Below are positions 32,943-45,293 of a stretch of 64,000 nucleotides of DNA, piece by piece. A program made the translations under genes and the position numbers. The notes under the pieces were generated by a model. The model was not told the DNA's origin. It was given only the letters and a program-made list of their open reading frames with translations, and did no database searches. Numbering within the stretch: the first letter of the stretch is position 1; every line of letters begins with the position of its first letter. The stretch comes from Takakia lepidozioides. Taxonomy: Eukaryota > Streptophyta > Takakiopsida > Takakiales > Takakiaceae. The stretch spans positions 17,856,001 to 17,920,000 of the forward strand of contig CM060733.1 of NCBI GenBank assembly GCA_030704615.1, in the 5' to 3' direction.

Positions 32943-33383
32943 TCTTCAAAGCTCTATGGGCTGTGATTGAAGTCGACTTTCTGGCGATGACTAATGATGT
33001 TCTCCTGTCCGGTTCGCTGCCTCCTCGACTCTCACAAGGAGTCATCACTCTGATCCCAGCTCCGTTAACACCCGCTTCTCACCAACTGATGGTGATGAGT
33101 CTGACACAAACTAAGCGCCCTGTCTGTAAAGCAAGATCAAAGGCCCAACTTTCATTCGAGCCTGCTCGTCGCAATAGAAGCAACGCTTAGCTCTCCTAGT
33201 TGCTTAGTTTTTATCTGCTTATCTCTTTGTAGTTTCCTGATAGGCTCTACCTCTGTTACTCCTGGTCACGGGGCTGTTTGTCCCCTTTTTCAGCCTCCAT
33301 GGCTTGTCATGAGAGGTTATTTTTTCCTCTTTTAATATATGGGCCTTCCTCGGGCCCTTTCTGCAAAAAAATAAAAATAAAAA
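32943..33383 (+). mobile_element. Degenerate LINE, 3' part
   Basis: After the target-site copy the LINE RT resumes with FKALWAVIEVDFLAM and LPPRLSQGVITLIP, an early RT segment of plant LINEs. The frame then decays, and most of the RT domain is deleted. The element ends in a 3' region with GGGCCTTCCTCGGGCCC and an A-rich tail (about 33365-33383). Confidence 0.75.
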
Positions 33384-33599
33384 TCCAGAAGGCAAACCTA
33401 GGTGCAACCCGGCGGTGCCTCAATGCATTTATGCCTGGTTTCAATTCGTAGGTGAAAAAAGTAGAGAAAACAAAAGAAATACACAGAAGTGTCGTTTTGA
33501 TATTGGAATCTACTCATACATTTTTTATTTATTTTTTCTTTCTGGGAAAAAGGACAGATGCATTGTACTTATAGAGAATAAAAACTTGTTGAGTAATAC

Positions 33600-33710
33600 A
33601 GTTGGGCTGTGTTCTGGTGGTAAGCTACTGATGTGTTGGCCTGCAGGTCTGGGGTTCAAACTTCAAACCCTGTCATCTGTCTCTTTGCTTTCAGACTGGG
33701 GATCCGTCCC
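33600..33710 (+). mobile_element. Possible tRNA-derived SINE head
   Basis: GTTCTGGTGGTAAGC (near 33612) resembles a pol III A-box, and GGGGTTCAAACTT (about 33649) resembles a B-box, at tRNA-like spacing. No clear 3' tail or target-site duplication was identified. 33384-33600 has no recognised feature. Confidence 0.3.
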
Positions 33711-34001
33711 TGTAATGCCTCCATGGCTCAGCCCCCAGTTGCTGGGGCTGATGTTTACCTTGGAAACAAGTATATATGTACATGTATACATATATGTAAC
33801 TTGAACAATGATGTCCTCATAGTAAATCAAACAGCTCCGCATGAATTGTCGGTTTCAATAACAAGACCACCCATGGTTTTCTTTTTTTTCTTTTGTCTTT
33901 TGGAGAACAGGGGACAGAAGCTTGAAATTCTTGAAATGACCCGTTCAATTCTTAGTTATGAATCTTGTGGCCTGATGGTGACAGACTGTTTTTCTTTTTA
34001 A

Positions 34002-35087
34002 CCCTTAAGAGCCCGCCATTGGGCAAATTTCACCCCCTAAAAAAAGTAACCTCTAGTTAGTTAACGGAGGCTACACACCTACCCTGATACATAAAAAAAA
34101 ATGAACCTTACCAGGTTTATCTTGTCTACCATATACATCTACTCATCAAATTGTGAAAAAATTCACCATAAATCATGAGAGATTTTAGTGTTTTAGTGAG
34201 AGGGTTTTTTTTTTTTTTGGATTTTGTAAGTATAGAATTTGAGCTTTGACCAAACTATTTAGGTGATGGGTGGATTTTTCCTGCTCTTGTCTCCCACATA
34301 GAAATGTGGTATGTTGTCATAGCCAACTACTGTGGAAGTTTCAAATCAAACAATCTTTCCTTTTATTAGGGTCTTTTGTATGTGTTTGAGGTGAGGGTAA
34401 AATGTTCTTCATAACAACTAATTCAAAGTGAGCCCTCACAAGAAATCCACTCCCTGATAAAAAATAAAAAATAAAGACGTTTCACTCAATCGCTCTGGTG
34501 AGGGTGTGAAATGTAATACAATAGTGAGCCTAGAAAAAAAGAAACTAGATCCAACGGTACAATCTACAAATGTGGGCCCCCCGAGTGGGCCAAGTTACTT
34601 TTCTGCCCACATGCATGCAAATTACTTCTACTCCGGTAGAGGTTCCCGGCGACTATTGAAGGGCCACGTAGACTTTCAACCTCCATTTCAAAGGGAAATT
34701 GGTCGCTAGGTCCTGCAATAGCACCCGCGGCGGGTGCCATGAAGCGGGTAGGCTTCTTGTCATGGCGGGTGGACAGGGTGTGTAGTCCACCGCCGGCATG
34801 CATATGGCAATTTGACGACTAAACGTGTGCCAATTATATCTCGCCACGCAGATGGTCAACTCTGCGTGGCCCCTCCCCATGCTCCAATATTATGACCCCT
34901 GCGTTTTCTAGAAAATCTACATGTCAGAGAATTTATTATAATGTATTGCTTTCAATTTGAGAAGGTGGGTCATGTTGCCAGAATATTAATTGTAGTTGAA
35001 ACCATTGAAAAATATTAAGATCTGCGAAAAATAGAGAAAAAAATCTACTTCCTCAAAACCTGAATCAGGTCTTTTGGGCCTTAAGGG
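34002..35087. mobile_element. piggyBac-like non-autonomous element 1 (MITE)
   Basis: The element starts CCCTTAAGAGCCC and ends GGGCCTTAAGGG, forming terminal inverted repeats with a one-base indel. Both ends are flanked by TTAA (33998-34001 and 35088-35091). TTAA target sites with CCC...GGG termini are the hallmark of piggyBac transposons. No transposase-like frame lies inside, so it would depend on a partner in trans. Confidence 0.7.
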
Positions 35088-35826
35088 TTAAAGTAATATC
35101 TAGCCAGCACTAAGATCTATTTATTTGTTATTATTCATTTATTTTAGAGGGAAATTACTTTTCATGCATCACCGTGGAACGGAACCGTCCGGTGGATTCC
35201 ACCGGCACTTTTGCACGTGTGTGACCCACTTCTTCCTCGCACCCTCCACTTTCCTGGTTTTTCGCGCGGTAACCTGTTCAGCAAGTCATGGCATGAAAAA
35301 TACGGGCTACTGTAAGTCAACAATGGAGAACGGACCCGTACTCCCACTGCCTCACTTTTGGTGAGGGCTCTGCTGCACGGGCCATGCCCCTGCACGAGTA
35401 TCGATGTCCATGAAAGTGCATGGAATGGGCTGCCTGAACCCGTTCTCCATTCGCGGTACATCAGCAGAACGGGAGAACGGGTCACATGGAAAGTAACCCT
35501 AAGACTAGTGCATGACCAACGGAATCCAGTTGTAGGGTTGTCAAGTGTTGCTTCAATACTGGGAGAAAGTAACCGTGTGGCTAACATTGATCGAAATCCA
35601 CACAAAAGGGTACAAATCAGAGTGGAGTGTCGTAGATAGATGATTACCTATGAATGCCAACATAAAAGATTTGGGCTAACTATTCCTTCATTGCTTAGAG
35701 GTTGATTATTTCACGGAATTGCTCTTTATGATTCTATTGACCTTTATGATTCTAGTGACCCATTCCGAATCTGGAATATGACATTGAAATAGGTCAGTAG
35801 AACTTAGCCCTAATCTTTTATGCAAC

Positions 35827-35936
35827 GGAACGGGATTTCTAGTGACTATTACAGTAGGTAAGATGCCGCCGCTCCGGCCTCACGTAAGGTTCGGCAGCAT
35901 CTTACTTGCTGTAATAGTCACTAGAAATCCCGTTCC
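35827..35936. repeat. Long near-perfect hairpin
   Basis: Arms of 44 bp (35827-35870 and 35893-35936) start GGAACGGGATTTCTAGTGAC and end with its complement. There are three mismatches, two of which would be G-U pairs in RNA, and a loop of 22 nt. Weaker pairing (CTTTTATG/CATAAAAG) extends the structure to about 35812-35951. It could be a foldback MITE or a small-RNA precursor. Confidence 0.85.
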
Positions 35937-35951
35937 CTATTACATAAAAGT

Positions 35952-37294
35952 CAAGTCCCACCATTGACAACTATTGTCCTAAATTTGGCCACAAGGGTCT
36001 GATCTTTTCTTCAGATCTTTGCCTTGGCAAGTTGTTTGTCATTAAATGACGTGTTGTAGTCCCCTCGTACGATTTGCCTGCCTCTATGACATAAGCAGCC
36101 GCTTCTGTATAAGGACCCGTCCGCCATAGGCCGGCCTCAGCCATGTGCAGCACGCAGACAGACAAAAACGGCCCTCACTCGGCACTTGCATAGAACCTGG
36201 CGTTGAATATCCATCAAGTCTTTCAAACGTGACAAGAAACAGGTTTTGCAGTACAATAGTGGTAACGGCAGAAATCATTTCTACTAACGTCTGGGGAGAA
36301 CCGGCAGCCAGTTACATGCTAGCTGACTGAATTCCAGAATTTCCGAATGAAATATGAAACCTCAGGAAATGGATCCGAGGGAAAAAATGGCCGAAGCGGA
36401 AATCAACCGGGTGCCCTACTTTTAAGAAGAATATTTGCCTTTCCATTTCATTACAGACAGGAAATCTGCCTTAGTTGGCAAGGCCTGGACGGATTCCGGC
36501 CCTTCTTATATTACAAAAAACGGAAATGGCCGTCGAAGTCTGCCACATGGCAGAATTCCAACGTGCTAGGCCGGGTTAAGGGCGTTTGAACTCAAGAGGG
36601 CGGGCCGCAGGCAAACCCTACTAAGTCTGGACGTTGCTTTCGCAGCCCCAGCCCGCCTGCTTGCACTCGCTGCCTACTATCACAGCTCACCTGTCCACGC
36701 GGGTTCAATTCTTGGCCTCCATGTGGTTTGAAGGCATTGACAGGTCCAACTTCTATAAGGATACAATGTTCTTCACTTGTTTGAATTGCTTAAAACTGGT
36801 TGTGATTATTTATTTATTATTATTATTTACTTATATTTGACACTTGTGTTGTCAACCAGTTGATATTTATAAGGGCCGGATTTATAGCTGAACACAAAAT
36901 AAATCATTAGGAATATTACCGGTTGTAAAGAATTAATCTCGGAAATTGACCGGGTATAGTTACCACTAAGGGGCAGCAACCGACTGCCCAACCCACTTAG
37001 CCGATTGCTGCTGGGAATGAGCGGCTACTGGCTGGTTCAACTGACATTATTTCCCGGACGCTGATTTCTACCTTCCTATCCATCATTTGTTGGGAACATA
37101 GACAAGCTCAATTCTGTACCCCACATGGCATCATTTGTTGCATCGCCGCCTATGAAAATATTCAGTGGAGGAGGAGATTTGCTGCTGTCTTGGTATGTCG
37201 AACGTCAATGCTAACCCTCAAATCAGCACTCAAGAATCTGCTTGAAAATGGAAGACTTTACACTAAAGAATCTGAAATGTTTCTAACTCTTCTC

Positions 37295-37326
<32 letters not shown>

Positions 37327-37900
37327 GCCGATCCCTTTCACCAAGCCTTCAGTAATTGTCAGCAGCTAATGGAGGCTTTTATCAGATCTTACGCCCGAAA
37401 GACTGCATTTCAGATCTTCAGAAGACCCAAGAATCCATTCTCTTTCTCCACTAACCGGACAGGGTGAGACAACCAGACACAGCGATACCTTCCCAAACTC
37501 AACAAAACCAAAACTCCAAGAACTATAAAAGAATGCTCTGCAATTATCAGGAAAATTGCAGCCTACAAAAACGGTGGTACAGCTCTTGGCATTGTAACTT
37601 TCTCTATACACTGGCATAATTCGAGCCATGCCATACAATTTCATAACAATCTCATGTGCCTACCACCACTGAAGAATGGACCGACAGAGCACCAGTCATA
37701 GAACAATACTCAGAATTGTCTAGCTCGAGATCTGCTTAGGGTTTGGTTGGAGGTGCGAGAAAACCGAGTCTGCCCTAACTGCCCCAGAATAAAATTAAAA
37801 CAAATTACGATCTGAAAAAAAATGGAAATATATAAAATGGCCCCATTCATTTTCTGGCGGGCATTTTCTCGGCTGCCCGTCTGAAAAGTAGCCTCGGAGT
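35952..37900. other. Intergenic region upstream of the RBM39-like gene
   Basis: No open frame with a recognisable domain. A GA dinucleotide run lies at about 37297-37321. The last few hundred bases before 38137 should hold the promoter and 5' UTR of the RBM39-like gene, but no specific element was assigned. 35092-35826 also holds nothing that I recognise. Confidence 0.4.
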
Positions 37901-38136
37901 CGAATCGCTGGCCGGCACGTGGCGTGGCCGTTGCGCCGGCGGCTAACCCTAACGGGGTGCGCCTCGCGGCTCCATGGCTGGACCCGCATTCATGCGCCGC
38001 CCTTCACCTCTCGCTCGCATCTGACCTAGATGTATGCAACCTGCATTCCTCTTCTGCGTACTATCGCTTCACGTGTTGCTTTGTTTGGGATTGTGTAGAA
38101 GGAGCGAGGGTGAAGGGAAGGCGAGCGGGAGGCGTA

Positions 38137-41100
38137 ATGGACTTCGATGAGTATGATTACCTAGAGAAGACAGTGGAAAATCCGGATCTCATCAAGGAAT
38201 CGAACGGCAACGGCGGAAGAGTGGATGATAGAGACGGGAAAGAGCGAAGCAGAAACTCGAAGCGGAGAAGTGACGAGGACGGCCATGGGCATGATCACAG
38301 GATTAAGAGGACTCGGAGCGAAGATGAGGAGAGGGATAGAGGAGAGAGGGAGAGGGGGGACAGGGAGAGGGGGGACCGGGATCGTGGCGAAAGAGACAGA
38401 GGTCGGAGAGACCGATCTCCCTCGAGGTCACGAGATCGTGAGAGGTTAGTGGATAAGGAAAGAGAGAAAGTTGAGAGGGGAGAAAGAGATAGGTCGGAAC
38501 GAGGTAGGGAGAGGAGTGACAGGGGTGAGAAGGACCGAGAACGAGGGGAAAGAGAACGAGAGCGTGATGGTAGGAGGGGCGAGAAGGATCCAAGAGAAAA
38601 GGATCGAGAGCGAAGCGAAAGGGACCCTGACAGAGTTCGGGAGAAAGAGAAGGAGAAAGACCGAGACAAAGAGAAGGAGAGGGAAAGGTCCCGCGGGAAG
38701 AGCAGGGAAGTTGAGCGCCATCGGGACAGGGAGAAAGAGCGTGAGAAGGAGAAGGAGAAGGAGATGGAGAAAGAAAGGGAGAACCACCGAGAAAGGGATC
38801 GTGAAAGGGAGCACCGGTGAGTCCAAAATCCGCTATCGATGCCTTACTGTGCTTCTGATATTGTTAGAGCATAGACAGTCTGGATGTATATGGATGTATT
38901 GTGAAGGAATTCGCCAGCTTGCCTGTTGTGGTCATTCTTCTTTGTGTGTTAGACACGACATTTTAGCTGGCTGTATTACAGAAGCTGTATGCTCCTCGTT
39001 ATGTTTGGCAGAGCATTGTGTAGTATTTGGCTCGTTGGCCACCATAGGAAATTAGTACTCGGTCCCCCTTTGTTTATGAAGAATTATAAGCTCTGCTGGA
39101 GTGTTGGTAATGACAATTAGCACAACGCGTTGTACAACAATCCACTTAGTGAAGTCTGTTTTGTGTGCAGCCGCTCCAGGGAGTTGAAGGACAAGAAGGA
39201 AGATCCTATTATAGCTGAACCTGAGGCCGATCCTGAGCGAGATCAGCGCACTGTCTTCGCATACCAGGTAATTCAGGGTGACCTCCAAAGGTTGAAATAT
39301 GTTTAGTTTTTTTGCTTATGTAGCCAGTTGGCTGCACTGGTGAGGCACTTGACTCCCTGCATATAACAGTTGTTATGCTATGATATGGACTAGTCGGATG
39401 GAACCAATGTCCCTGATTGGATACAGTTCTTAATGTAACACGTGGCTTGTGGGAAATGCCAACACAGACTGTTTTTGCGTGCAGATATGCATGATAACAA
39501 GTTATAGTACCAATTACGGGTTCATAATGCTCCAATTGTCTGATAGACACCTCTAACGAAGTGTTGGAGGTTCTACCTTTGAACAGCTATCCAATCCCAC
39601 AAGTTGTTCCATTCTAGTGGTCTCTGGATAGAATTCGGCCTCCTGGTTGAGAATGCTCATCAAAAGAACGGGATGAATATGGTAGTAAGTGCTTAAATTA
39701 ATGACGTTCTCACTTTCTTTTGAGTATATAAAAAGTCTTACTGAATAAGCGGCCATTTGAACCCTTGGAAGTTGTGGCAAAATGTACATTTTTGTCAAGC
39801 TTGAAACAGTGGCACGACACTGTTTGAGAGGAGAATGTGCAATTTACATTGTCTTGCTGGCTGGCTAGAAACTATAATATTCTGGCCTCAACTGATGGTA
39901 GTGGCATCTATTCCCATATGTACATGCAGGATTCGATCCATGTGACTTTGGGAATAATATGCGCTTCTGGTCACATTGAGTTGAACTTTAAGGGGGCCTA
40001 CCAGGAGACTGTCTTGTAGGGACACAGCAATATGGGTTGGGGGGATTTGGTTATGCAGGTTTATTTGATTGGTCAGAAAAGTTAGCTGTTCTTCCGGCAG
40101 TGTAAGCTTCCATCTCTTGCTGTGACTGACTGAGGGACTTGGGATAACCGTTTTTGCAAGAGACAGAGCTGCTAGGCATCCATGTTCAGATACACAGTGC
40201 CCCTGCACTGTCCTTGTAACAATTCGCTCACGCTGAATCAACTTAGAATCTTAACAGGTTGCCCTATTTATGGGTAATCCTAGGAAGACGCCACATGGCT
40301 CTTGATTAGCATCTGCTTGAGCCCCTCAGCTGTTTGGCCATGTATGCAACTGTCACTGTCCAAAGGGCACTACCTCACCCATACCCCTCTATTTTAGTAT
40401 AATTCTATCCATCATTTGTAGAGGGGATGTAGTGAGTTTTCTTAACCTCTTCAAATGTGGCTTGCGTGGTTGCAGATTTGCTTGAAGGCGGATGAAAGGG
40501 ATGTCTATGAGTTTTTCTCCAGAGCCGGAAAGGTTAGTTTCAGCTGTAGCTCTACTTGTTTGACACTCTTTACTTGTGCTGCACAGCCATTATAACTCTT
40601 CAGTGCAGGTAGATAAGAGACTCAAACCAGTGCATTAAAAAAGCATTTTCATGGTCAGTGTTTGGCCAGTTTAAACTTTTTTGGAAATGACTAGTGGTGG
40701 CATCGAATGAGTCAGACCCTCTGCTTCTTTGCAGTGCATATGCACCAGTCTGCTTTCAATGAGGCCCGTGTTATGACTCTTTGTAGCTCTGAACTGGAGC
40801 ATGTGGTGAGTGTGGACTTCCCCTTTTCTTAAGCCTGGTTGTGGGCCTGTGCAAGATGTGTAAGAGCCTACTTCTGTGACTAACATGTATGCTGCCTCCT
40901 TAGAAGGGGTACTGAAGCTGGTGGTTGTGTATCTCTGTAGCATCTTTTGTGCATTTGTGTTTTGATGTGAGAGTGAAGTAATGGAGTATGCCATGTTTCT
41001 ACAGGTGCGGGATGTTCGCCTTATTATGGATCGTAACTCAAGACGTTCTAAAGGTGTTGGGTAAGTTCCTACCTGACTTTTGTTAAGCTTCATACTTGTC

Positions 41101-44100
41101 TTTTGTTTGTCTGGGGATTTGTGTGTTTGGCTCTTTTTCAGCCATTGTGAGTGTCCTGAAGTGTGGTGCTTGCTTGAACTTGAGGCAGGTACATTGAGTT
41201 CTACGATGCTATGTCTGTGCCCATGGCTATTGCCTTGTCTGGTCAGCTACTCCGAGGTCAGCCTGTAATGGTGAAGCCTTCTGAAGCAGAGAAGAATCTG
41301 GTGCAATCCACCACTGTGGTTCCTGGGGGGGCGGGTGGTTATATTGGCCCATATTCAGGAGGTGCTCGAAGGTTGTATGTGGGAAACTTGCACTTCAACA
41401 TGACTGAAGATCAGCTCCGACAGGTGATGACACTAGAAATATTTTGTTTTGGAGTTTGGCTGTGCAGCTGCATAGTAGAGTGCTGGGTGGTTGATAAGTG
41501 GGTGGTTGTCTGAAATGTGGGTCCCATTGCTGTTTCTATGATTGGAAGAGAGTTACCACGAACCAATGTCTTGTGAGTACATTTTATGATTGCAAATAAA
41601 TCCTTGGACGGTGTGGGAGCAAGTCATGTGGTGGCTGACAGGTTGGTTGAAGGTCACCTATGAGGCTTTTGTGTTGATTTTGTGTTTTTGGTGCAGTTTG
41701 AATGCAACAGGAATCTGTTTAGTTTTGCAACAAGCCCTGATACGTGTGACTGTTAATGGATGGTAGGTGTTCGAGCCATTTGGTCCTGTGGAGCTTGTGC
41801 AGCTACCAGCTGACCCTGAAACTGGGCAGTGCAAAGGGTTTGGTTTTGTTCAAGTAAGTGGAACACTCGATTGGTATGTGTGACTTAAAGAACTCGTAGA
41901 AGTCTATGACACCTTGCATTCCAATTGGTTCTTTGCACATCAAGTTCATCAAGGTCCACCTCCGCTCTGTATGTCTCTTCAGCGTCATTTAGTTGTAGTT
42001 CTGCAGGTATTCATGATGATTTTAGTACCCCTTCTATACTGATTCCTCCTGAAGCCCCATGTGAGAAGCACTGCCTGAATTGTAGTGGCCTGTGTAGAAG
42101 CTGGATGATGTCCAGTATCCACTTCATGTCGCTGTGCCCAACGCATGACACTTGTGTGGTATGTGTGCCTGTTGAGGTCTTTATCCAGGTATAATGTAGA
42201 GATCAACTGTCATGTGCTCTTGAAAGAAGCTATGGTAGGCTTAAATGGTCTTACATGGTCCCCAATGATTTGTGGGATTTTTTCTGTGGTGTGCAGTATG
42301 CTCGACTAGAAGATGCCCGTGCCGCTCAGCAGACCCTCAATGGGCAATTGGAGCTGGCAGGACGTCCAATAAAGGTTAGGACAGACTGTTTTCCTTCAGA
42401 AGTTGTTACTTGTTATGTCTTTGTTGTACTATATTTCGGTCGAATGTTCTTGGTAACATAGGTGTCAAGTCTGGTAAGAACCTTCTTGATGTAACCTGCC
42501 TCCTAGGGCTGACCTCCTTTGAGGGGTGTTTTGTTTTTGGCTTTGTTACCTATCAATCTTTCATATCTTCAGCATGTAAAATGCGGTTCTCTCTGCATAA
42601 TTTGAAAGATGTTCTTATCTCAAGATCTGCCATACAGATTCTAGATGATAGAAGTGCTTCGTCAGTATTCTCACCTTTTGATCCTTTTTTGTTGTTGCAG
42701 GTTTCAGCAATCTCTGACCAAATTGGAATGCAAGACATTGGAGTGAATCCTGGAGAGCTTGATGATGATGAAGGAGGGGGCTTGGTAAGCCAAGGTTGCC
42801 CTTGCATTCTGTCATTCAATGTGGGGTATTTTGACTTGCTGCATATTATTGCACTCAGCTCTTTTGAGAACTAATTGTTGGTGGGGCACTGTTGTTTTGT
42901 TCTTGGCTGCAGTCTCTCAATGCCCGGTCAAGGGCACTACTCATGCAGAAGCTTGACAGGAGTGGAAGCACAACCAGGTATGACCTCATCTGCCTACTTC
43001 TTATGCCTTGCGTACATTCTGTTGAAATTGTATTGCAGTGAGATGCCAGTTTACATCTGGCAGTTGTGATTCTTTCAACTGTTTCACTTGATTTTTTCTA
43101 TCTCCAACTTTCCTTTCCTTCCCACATGAGTTGTCTTGGTTGCAATTTGTTGGTGTGATGCCCATGTTGGTGAAGATGACGTCATGTGTTTTGGTGTCAT
43201 TTTGTTTGCACAGCTCTCCTGAACTATTGGTGTTTCTGTGGCAGTGGTGCTGTAACAACGCCCATACCAGCTCCAGCACCAGGTCTTCTTGGTATGGCTG
43301 TCCCTGCTGCCGTTTCACCCCTTGTGACGACGCCGTTACTTACCCAGAATCCTCTAGCACTGGCTGGCCTAGGCCTGAGCCCTGGAATTGGGGCCCCCGG
43401 ACTAGGTGCTCCGGCACTGAATGCTGCTGTGGAGCCAATTGGGGTGGCCAGTGAATTTCTGCTGCTCAAGAACATGTTTGATCCAAGCAGTGAGGTATGT
43501 GTGTTTTCTACATACCAATGTCAAAGCAAGCTCTTGTCTATATTTATTAGTGGGAGGGTTAATCGGCGAGGGGGTACCAAGTCAATGTGTGCCCAGCAAT
43601 CCAGTAAAGCAAATATCTTGGTGGTCTTAATGTAACAAGAAGTCTGTAATAGAAAGGCAAACTTGAGTCACCAAAATGTCATTCAAGAGAATGTACTAAT
43701 GTGCAAAACAAGAACCATGCACATAATGAAAGCACGGAAGAGGGGGAAACTTTAGATCATTCAAAAACCTTACTCAGGCAAATACTCTGAAAGCTGTAGT
43801 AACCTGGAAAACATCAGATTCCCGTAGTTCTGCTAGCAACAATCTAGTATTTGGAAAGAATCTTTGCACTTGGAAATTTCTCGTGCTTAAGGCTGTCTTC
43901 AGGAAGTCCTACAGTGTTAATACTTTGTTATCATCCAACTCAAACACTATGTGCAGGCTGAACCTGACTTCGATCTGGACATCAAGGAGGATGTGCAAGA
44001 GGAGTGCTCAAAGTTTGGCATGGTGAAGCACATATTCGTAGACAAGTAAGGGGCCTTTTCCTGGGGGCCTGCCCTGCATATTGCACCCATTCCCTTTCTT

Positions 44101-45293
44101 TGAGGCGTAACACTTCTCTTTGCCTTCAATAAGTGAGAAGAGAGTCACTAGGTGGTGGCAGGGTTTGACATAGGCACTAAGGCATCCATAAGGCCTGCTA
44201 ATCATGAACATATGATTGGACTATTCCAGGGACTCTGGATGTCTAGCTGAAGAGTGTGCATCAGGCTCGGCACGACTACCAGAGATTGCGCCCCTGCAAC
44301 ATGGCCCTGCCCTTGTGATTCTGACCATGGGTACCCTGGTTTGCTGTTATTAAATGAGCCTGCTTTAAGGGCAAGATGTCACTACTATGTCTATATACAG
44401 TTGGTTGTGACTCCTCCATGAGGAGTATCCGACGGTGGCAATTAAGCTTTGATGGCTTGATTGAAGATCCTTGTCCTAGGGGCGCTTACGGGAATGAGTG
44501 GTTGAATTCGGTGCATGAGCTTCGAACAGCTTCATGATTTCTGGTCACCAGAAAAGCAGCTTCGTCTGCTGTGTTTTGATGTCATGGAGCAAGGCTACTA
44601 TGGGTGTCAAAATGACAGTCATGGAGCTGGTGAGGGGAATCCCTGACCAGGGATTGAAATAGCATCGACTCAGGGATGTTAGTACACACTGAAGTCGAAA
44701 CTTGACCTGAATATGCAGCAGTGCACAAGTATTGGCCCAGAAGTAATGCAGAGGTGTCTAGTTCCAGGTGTGCTTGTTGTATTTAGAATGGGCATGTGGG
44801 TGATATGTTGGTTTGCAAAAGCCCATTGAAGGTCCCCTTTTCACAGGTTTTCCTTTCGTGAATGTGCAGAGAATGCCCATCTTCCAGGGTGCTATCATTA
44901 CCAAACTTACCTGCACTATCTACTGCCCTTTCTTCCATCTGAAGCCTCTCTCAGAGATGCCCCAGGAGCCAGGTGTAAGCTGCTTAGTTAGGGCGAGACG
45001 TGTAGCCTAAGGCTGATGATATGACCTGGGTAACTTGTGTACTAACCTTGTGTTGGCTGTGTTTGCTCATGGCTCATGCTGTCAAGCTGTTAAAAGGTCA
45101 TATCTCTTCTTTGTGGTTTAGTTGGCTGTGTGCATTCTTGACAAGGACTTGGTCTGTTTGAGTGCATTATGCTTTCAGGAATAGTGCGGGCCATGTCTAC
45201 CTTCGCTTTGACTCGAGTGCTGCTGCTATGAGTGCCCAACGTGCCTTGCATGGTCGGTGGTTTGCTGGCAAGATGATCACGGCCACTTACATG
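38137..45293 (+). CDS. RBM39: RBM39/CC1-like splicing factor (terminal exon not located)
   Basis: This nuclear SR-related protein is involved in 3' splice-site recognition with U2AF. Twelve in-phase exons are seen: 38137-38816, 39171-39267, 40476-40532, 41005-41060, 41189-41423, 41767-41853, 42297-42374, 42701-42784, 42913-42977, 43245-43494, 43957-44045 and 45179-45293 (631 codons). The start MDFDEYDYLEKTVENP matches plant orthologues; a longer upstream frame has no ATG support. Exon 1 encodes a long RS/RE/RD-rich low-complexity region. RRM1 spans exons 2-5 (TVFAYQICLKADERDVYEFF). RRM2 spans exons 5-7, with RNP2 LYVGNLHF and RNP1 CKGFGFVQY. A Pro/Ala/Leu-rich linker follows. The C-terminal UHM-type RRM (exons 10-12) has FLLLKNMFDP, DIKEDVQEECSKFG and GHVYLRF. 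The reading frame is open at 45293; the short last exon expected in this family was not found before 47566. Confidence 0.95.

Noticed and set aside
37924-38136. N-terminal extension of the RBM39-like protein upstream of 38137
   Set aside because: The frame is open but has no ATG at its start, and conserved family homology begins exactly at the ATG at 38137.
38225-39055. Overlapping long frames on both strands over the RBM39-like first exon
   Set aside because: They are shadows of the Arg/Glu/Asp-rich coding sequence, whose codons leave other frames open.
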